The notes below the pieces were generated by a model. It ran no database searches. It saw only the letters and a list, made by a program, of their open reading frames with translations, and had not been told where the DNA came from. DNA of 64,000 nt from Atrichornis clamosus (Eukaryota; Chordata; Aves; Passeriformes; Menuridae), in assembly GCA_013400975.1 (NCBI GenBank), contig WBMZ01008618.1, positions 1 through 64,000 of the forward strand. The letters run 5' to 3'. Position numbers and translations under genes: made by a program. Within the stretch, counting starts at the first letter, position 1, and each line of letters begins with the position of its first letter. Below, in pieces: positions 58,641-64,000 of this stretch.

Positions 58641-61320
58641 GGGAAAGCTTGCTTTTCCTCCCTTCTTCCAGCACGTGGAGAACTCATTTTCTTCATGCAC
58701 CTAACGGCTGGCTCGCACCCAGGCTCTGCCCGGGCACAAAGGCAGCTTTCATGCTGTGGATGCCCGGTTTCTAAGCCGGGATCCGTATTTTGAGAGGCTG
58801 TGGAAGATTACAGTAATTGCACTTGACAGGGCAAGATGTCACAGGATGCGGATTCGCCCAGCTGCGGCCCGGCACCCGCAGGTCCTTGCCTGTGGCATCT
58901 TTCCTAGATACTCCTTTGGTGCTTTGCCAAAAAAAACCCCAAAATAAAGGAGGATTATCCCTCTGCTCCCTGTCTGCATCCTGGCTCTTGGCTCCTGTTG
59001 CAGCACTGGATTTTGCAAACTTTGCTCCTGCAAACACCCCGGGCTGTCTGTCTGCTCCTGCAGTGTTGGACTATACTGTGACCCCAGGTGAGCCCAGGTT
59101 ACCTGAAGCTGCATCCTGGGAATCCAGGCAGGTCAGGCTTGTGTTTGGTGAAGAGTCTGGGGGATGCAGCACGGTGAAAACCAGCTAGGTAGGTGCCTGT
59201 CCCTGCGGTAATACAGCTTTCAAAATGCCAAGGCACTGAAAAACCTCATTTGGAGATTGCTGTCCCTGCACCCACTGTCCTTTTCAGATCTTTTAAAAAA
59301 ATTAGCAAGTTCAATTTGACTCATGAATCCATATTTATACCCTGCCTCCCAGTTTCTGGATATTTGAAAAGCTCTGATTTATTTATCAGGACACAGTGAC
59401 TTTGGCAGGAATGTCTCTTCAAAGCAGTGGCTGCTGCTGAAGGTCCCTGCACAGGAGTTGCACTTTTAGCTCTCCCTATTTCTTGAAAGTAGTGATGTAC
59501 CTTAGCAACCCCTCCATGATGGATTCAGAGCTAGTTTTAACTGCCTGTAGCATGCCAAAACATAAATTTCCTTTATTTTGGCTTTAAACCAGATTTCTAA
59601 TGTGCATTGCAAAGGGGTAGGAAGAGTTTCCTGCAGCTGAAAGGGGCTGGTTTTTTCGGGGCTGTAGCTGATGCTGTACTCCGGTTTACCCCATGGAGCC
59701 ACCTTTACCGCTCTTGGGCTGTTTTCTGTTTGGTTTATGAGTGAATCTAGATCCTTTGAGGGGGCTTAAAATAGTTGGCATATTTATGCTGGCAGCACGG
59801 CGGGGCTGTGTGATGTGAGGGCTGTTGTGTCTGCTGCGTCGTGTTATTTCTCGCTGCTGCCATGGGTAGGGATGATTCAGCGCTTGGGATTAACAGCTGT
59901 TGTTGCAGCAGATTTAGGGATCGATTTATGGCAGAGGTTTCCCTCAGTGCCATCAGGTGTGTGTTAAGAGCGTGGGAGGATAAGCTGGGATAAAATACTA
60001 CACCTCTTCGGGGATCCCTCTGTGATGGCTGTTTTGGGGTTTTATTTCAGTGTTGCCTTTGGAAGTTCTTACAGGTGTTACACAGTTTATGTGAGGATTT
60101 TTCCTTGTTTAGGGAAAACCAATTGATTGGTGGCACGGGGTTTTGGATCCAGGGTTTCATCCCTTGGGTGGCCAGCGCAGGACAGTCTGTGTCCTTTCCT
60201 GGCCTTATCCTGCCAGCACTCCTCACTTCTGCTCCCCTGGGGTGACCTGAGGGCTCGGATAACCCCGTGACCTGCCTGTAAGGAGCTGTGTGGGGGCTGT
60301 TAGAAGCAGAACAGGCTGTGCAGGACAGCCTGTTATCCCGTGCAACTCCAAGTGCTCCAGCACAAACACTCCATCCTCACGTCCTGCAAAACTGCTGGTC
60401 TGCTTCAGAGAGTGGGGAAACACAGATACAATCATCGGAAATTAAAGTCTGTACACAATGCAATTTCATCCCTGTCCATGATGACAGATAAGCCCGGCCG
60501 TCACCCGCCAGCTCATCCGATCTCAGCAGTGCCAGGGCTCAGGGAGGGCTTGGGAACAGGCGGTGCTTGGGTGGTGCATCTGGACAGGAGCAGGGGGCAG
60601 GTGCTCCCCCAGGACCTGCTCAGTGCTGGGCAGCAGCGTAGGAACCACCCCAGGAGAACTGCAGGGCTTTCCTGCCCTGCCTTTGGGCAGGGATCTTCCC
60701 TCTCCCGGTGGTGTCGGCTGCCCCAGGTTGGGGTGCAGCTCCCGGTGTGTGGGTGACCCCAGTGGGTGCCAGCCCGGGCGCATTCTGTCACTCCAGAGTG
60801 GCGCTGGCTCCGGCACTACCGGTGAAAGGCTCCCACCTATTGGTTGTGCTGCACAACTTCAGCTGCCCAAGAAACCTGCACATCCATCCATCCAGCCATC
60901 CATCTGTCCACCCCTCTCCGAGGGCAAAGTCAGGTTGGCAGATCCCTGGCATCATCCTGACCTTTGATGGGGATGTGTCACAGAGGATTTATCTTGGATT
61001 TAACCCAGGAATGATGCAACCAGGTGGGGAAAATGCTTTGGTCTGCAAATATGAACCTTCATTGCTGCATGCCATCCCTGTGGACTTCTGGCCTTATTGT
61101 GGCTGTAGGAGACTGTAGGGCTGGCTTTGGCAAGAGCTCCAGGGGAAACCACCAAAGTCTGAACATCCCCAGGGATGACTTTATCTTGTGCTGTGTGTGG
61201 AGGGGGAGCATCTGTGTGCAGGGCTGTGGGATGGGTGACAGTGGTGCTGGACTGGTGGCAGAGGACCTGGCATGCTGTGCCTCTGGGGGAAAGTGTGGAT
61301 TATTCTTGAAAATGGAAGTG
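58641..61320. other. Intergenic stretch downstream of FAM3D
   Basis: I see no conserved coding exon or RNA gene. A (CATC)n-like run is at 60882-60914. A canonical minus-strand AATAAA at 60039-60044 is a distant alternative end for FAM3D. Otherwise unique sequence of mixed GC content. Confidence 0.45.
60882..60914. repeat. (CATC)n-like microsatellite
   Basis: CATCCATCCATCCAGCCATC and drifted units. Noncoding. Confidence 0.8.
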
Positions 61321-61329
61321 AGAAGGTCG

Positions 61330-61657
61330 TGTTTTATAATTAGAAATATCATTTAAGTAATTTATAAAATCTTCTACAAAGTTTTTAGTTTCAAGACAGA
61401 AAAATAAAATACCCCAAATTGACCATAGCTGAGAACATCTTGGCTGCAACCTGGCCACGTTTGCTTAGGCTCTGCAGGCACTTGTGCAGCTCATCTCCGA
61501 GCCCTGCACAGTTCCTGCTGTGAAACAGTTCCTGGGAGCAGGCAGCAGCTGCTGGGCTGTGTGACCTGGCAGTGGAGAGTCTGGGGTCCCCACAGTGGGA
61601 TTGGTGTCCCTGTGTGACTGGTGGAGGCTGCCCTCCATGGCAAGCTGGAGCTTGATG
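61330..61657 (-). other. FAM3D: Probable FAM3D 3' UTR
   Basis: AT-rich sequence follows the FAM3D stop on the minus strand. No canonical AATAAA is found nearby. Variant TATAAA hexamers at 61361-61366 and 61333-61338 are the nearest candidates, so the end is uncertain. Confidence 0.35.
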
Positions 61658-61747
61658 CTAATCCATCTTCCTGGGGGCACAGCCCTCCATCTCCAGCAGC
61701 TCAGGCCAGCCCTCATATTTATTTGTCTCCTTATCATTTTTGATGTG
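61658..61747 (-). CDS. FAM3D: FAM3D terminal coding exon
   Basis: The 3' splice site is TTTTCCTGCAG. The exon encodes HIKNDKETNKYEGWPELLEM, then EGCAPRKMD and TAG at 61660-61658. YEGWPELLEMEGC is the family's conserved C-terminus. Confidence 0.95.
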   Translation of the reverse strand, partial: HIKNDKETNKYEGWPELLEMEGCAPRKMD

Positions 61748-63635
61748 CTGCAGGAAAACAGAGAGAGAGGAGATGAACGAGAAGGTTGGCACAGTGCAAG
61801 TTTGCAAAGTTGCAGCTTGGTTTGATATGGGGGATAGCACCACTGGCCCCTGTCTCTGCAGACAGGTAGGTGAGGTGTAGCTCGGGAGGTGCCATGAAGA
61901 GGAGGGAGCCTCCTGAGCTGGTGGCAGGGGAGTGCCACGTACCTTTTCAAAGGGGCTCTTGCTCATCAGCCCCTTTGCTCCCAAGAAGACCCAGTTGTCC
62001 CGGAAGCCCAGCTTGCTGACGTGGCTGCTGCCCAGCTCCGTGAAATATGCCCGTACTTTGTCATTCATCCTAAAAGAGGGTAAGAAGGTGTCAGTGTGGT
62101 GTCTGGTGGGTGTCCCCTCTTGTCCCCTACTGCTGGCAGCAGCATGCTCAGCTCCCCCAGCTGCATGTTTTTGGGGAGCCTGGTGTTGCTCCTGTGGGCA
62201 AACTCACTTTGTGGCAGCATCATCATAGCTGGCTGTCAGCACCAGGGTGCCATGCTTGATCCCTTGGAGGAAGGTTTGCAGCTTGTTAATGTCTGGGAGA
62301 GAGGAGTATCAGGGAGAGGAAAAGGGATTTAGCAGGTACTTCTGCATGGTAGCTGGGGGATGGTGGGAAATAACCTGACTGTGCTGGTGCTAGCCAGGAT
62401 TTGGGGCCATGAGCTTGGCGAAGGATGGGGTCCTAGATGCTGCATTCCCCATCTTGTGTTCCCACCTGCATGCTCCTGCCATGCCCCAGGACTGATGTCC
62501 TCCTGTTGGGAAAACTGCAAGGAGGAAATTGCTCCTAAACTTTGCTTGCTAACTGTGAAATCTGGCTGCATGAATTTACTTCCCAACACAAGAAATGAAC
62601 CTGCTCAGCTGCAGAGCTGCCTGCCCTGCCATCACTGCTCTGACTGTATTGGGGGAATTATTCCTCATCCTGCATCCGTGAGATGCTTGAATCCAATGCC
62701 CCATCTAGTGGCACAGGAGCCAACTGCTGCGTTCTTCCCAGTGCCTTTCCCACTGACATCTCACTCACAAAATCAGCTGGAAATCCCATTATATTGGTGA
62801 TTCTCCTTAAAACTCCAGTTACCAAGAATAGGTTGCAAAACTAAGGAGCACAAAGGGTATTGATCCATGGGGAAGGCTGGAACAGTAGAGGGTAAATCAA
62901 AAGGATTGTAGGGGTGGTCTAAGTATGTGGTTTTTGGTGAGTCCTGCCAAAACTCCACAGAAGTTTGGTAACAGGGGTGGGACTTACAGCATCTGCATGT
63001 CAGTGCCAGCCAGGCTGTGAGAGGGTGCTGCCCCAGCTCAAGGTGTTTGCTTGCTCTTAGAAAGATTGTTTAAAGCCAGCAGGTGGCAAGGACAGGGACT
63101 TTGCTGCCACCGGGCTCTGCTCCATGGGGGCTGCATTCCCTTGCCATGCCCTGAGCTCCCTCAGTTGTCCTCCTGCAAAAGGCAGGGAAACAAGCTGCTG
63201 CTCAGCCACCACCAGCATTCAAACACTGAGTTACAGGTTGCAAAGTATCAGGATCAGTATAACCACCTATTCTCAGAAAGCACCTTTCTCAAGTCCCAAG
63301 TGTCCTGGTTTATTCAAGTTAGTGAAGTTATGTTTTCCAGGCTATTACACGCATGTAAAAGGAGAGAGAAGCCAATCTTGGGTGTGGAAGCATTGTATGG
63401 ACTGCAGGCTTTGATGGCCTCAGGGAAAGCTGGGCTTTTACCACCCAGGCTGGCAATTCTGGTCAAAGTCCACTTGACTTTATCATTAAATACACTACAG
63501 AGGAGCAGGTGAAGTAGCCAGCAGCCAGCAGTGCTGGTGTGAGCCCTGGCTGGAACCACCAAGGAGCAGAGCGACCGTGCTTACCTCCAGAGTACATGTC
63601 AAACGCATCGGTTTTCAGGAGCTGCCCAGTTGTTC
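61658..63635 (-). CDS. FAM3D: FAM3D, secreted cytokine-like protein, last four coding exons (5' part outside window)
   Basis: Four exons join in phase to 353 nt encoding the C-terminal ~117 residues of a FAM3 (ILEI/pancreatic-derived factor) family protein. Landmarks: TTGQLLKTDAFDMYSGD, INKLQTFLQGIKHGTLVLTA then SYDDAATK, ELGSSHVSKLGFRDNWVFLG then AKG, SPFEK, and NKYEGWPELLEMEGCAP at the end. From family knowledge FAM3 proteins are secreted globular beta-rich proteins. FAM3D is gut-expressed in mammals and is reported to act on formyl-peptide receptors. The signal peptide and first half, including most conserved cysteines, lie beyond 64000. FAM3D rather than A, B or C is chosen from synteny with FAM107A and the RDNWVF/KSPFE/NKYEGW pattern. 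Confidence 0.9.
61943..62069 (-). CDS. FAM3D: FAM3D coding exon (MNDKVR...SPFEK)
   Basis: This 127-nt exon lies between CCTCTTTTAG and AAAG|GTACGT. It encodes MNDKVRAYFTELGSSHVSKL, then GFRDNWVFLGAKGLMSKSPFEK. The internal ATG is not a start: the phase joins to the previous exon. Confidence 0.95.
62208..62292 (-). CDS. FAM3D: FAM3D coding exon (INKLQ...DDAATK)
   Basis: This 85-nt exon lies between CTCTCTCCCAG and CAAA|GTGAGT. It encodes INKLQTFLQGIKHGTLVLTA and SYDDAATK, the family's G..VL.A..DD..TK segment. Confidence 0.93.
62293..63584 (-). other. FAM3D: FAM3D intron
   Basis: A 1.3-kb intron with nothing recognisable beyond unique sequence. The shorter introns are at 61748-61942 and 62070-62207. 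Confidence 0.75.
63585..63635 (-). CDS. FAM3D: FAM3D coding exon (TTGQ...DMYSG)
   Basis: This 51-nt exon, phase 1 at both ends, lies between ACCTTTCAG and GGAG|GTAAGC. It encodes (G)TTGQLLKTDAFDMYSG. GTTG....FDMYSGD is a FAM3 signature. The upstream exon is outside the window. Confidence 0.9.
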
Positions 63636-64000
63636 CTGAAAGGTTAAAATTGAAAACAGAGCACAGTGAGTTTGCACTGGGGTGGGTCTAGGTTTTGCCT
63701 GGCCATGAGCCTGGGGTTCCTTGCAAAATGCTTTGCTCTCCCCTCAGTGTGTCATGTCTGCTGCGATGGCAACTGTGTTGCTTGGAGGAGTTCGTGGAGC
63801 TGGTCCTGTGTGACCCAGGTGGGTTTGTTCCCTTCTCACTGGCAGTGCTTGCAACCATAATTGTGGCTCTGCTCCCCACGCAACGCCAGATGGATGTGCT
63901 TTTGGCTCAGCCACAGTGCCTGGGCTGGGGTCTCCTGTTCTTTCCTGGGGAAGGAAGGAACTGTGGCCATGGGGAGAAGGGGGTCAGTGCCCACCCGACT
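63636..64000 (-). other. FAM3D: FAM3D intron continuing past the window edge
   Basis: The segment upstream of the 51-nt exon on the minus strand holds no further FAM3 exon. The open frames at 63666-63879 do not resemble the family. The next exon should lie beyond 64000. Confidence 0.6.

Noticed and set aside
61943..62069. ATG at the start of the FAM3D exon as a gene start
   Set aside because: The exon opens with a 3' splice site and joins in phase to an upstream FAM3 exon, so the methionine is internal.
1..64000. CRISPR arrays, phage, operons, or a novel defence or biosynthetic cluster
   Set aside because: Introns, CpG islands, CR1 repeats and four recognisable vertebrate genes make this ordinary animal nuclear DNA. 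No regularly spaced repeats or bacterial gene organisation were seen.

Overview
This window looks like nuclear DNA from a bird. The genes are vertebrate and split by GT-AG introns. Introns are compact: a 14-coding-exon ACOX2 fits in about 17 kb. The only interspersed repeats I recognise are CR1-type LINE 3' ends with the short TTCTGTGA-like tail typical of birds and other reptiles. I see no Alu, L1 or tRNA-derived SINEs. No prokaryotic operon, phage, CRISPR array or recognisable retroviral gene is present. The species cannot be fixed from the sequence.

Four protein-coding genes are supported, in the order and orientation I recall for human chromosome 3p14: KCTD6 (+), ACOX2 (-), FAM107A (-), FAM3D (-). 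The window opens inside a CpG-rich segment that is probably the KCTD6 promoter. KCTD6 has a 27-nt first coding exon at 5041-5067 and a main exon at 6243-6929 (237 aa together). It ends tail to tail with ACOX2, whose 14 coding exons run from 25042 down to 8913 (674 aa, C-terminal SKL peroxisome signal). A CpG-rich segment at about 25.64-25.99 kb is the likely ACOX2 promoter. FAM107A has three coding exons between 36542 and 31857 (144 aa) and a probable 3.1-kb 3' UTR ending near 28735. FAM3D enters from beyond the right edge; its last four coding exons lie at 63635-61658.

From about 36.5 to 61.3 kb there is no convincing conserved coding exon. This 25 kb lies upstream of the FAM107A coding exons and downstream of FAM3D. 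It probably holds FAM107A alternative 5' exons and regulatory DNA. The best candidates are a first exon with a strong donor at 44829, which would add 23 in-frame residues to FAM107A, and a CpG island at about 58.27-58.64 kb. It also holds a minisatellite, a trinucleotide-like microsatellite and AT-rich blocks that could be conserved elements.

The genes do not form one pathway. KCTD6 is a BTB adaptor for CUL3 ubiquitin ligases, ACOX2 a peroxisomal branched-chain/bile-acid acyl-CoA oxidase, FAM107A a stress-induced actin-binding protein, and FAM3D a secreted cytokine-like protein. I found no undescribed biological system. The most distinctive unexplained structure is a perfect 17-bp inverted repeat with a 6-nt loop in the last ACOX2 intron (9488-9527).
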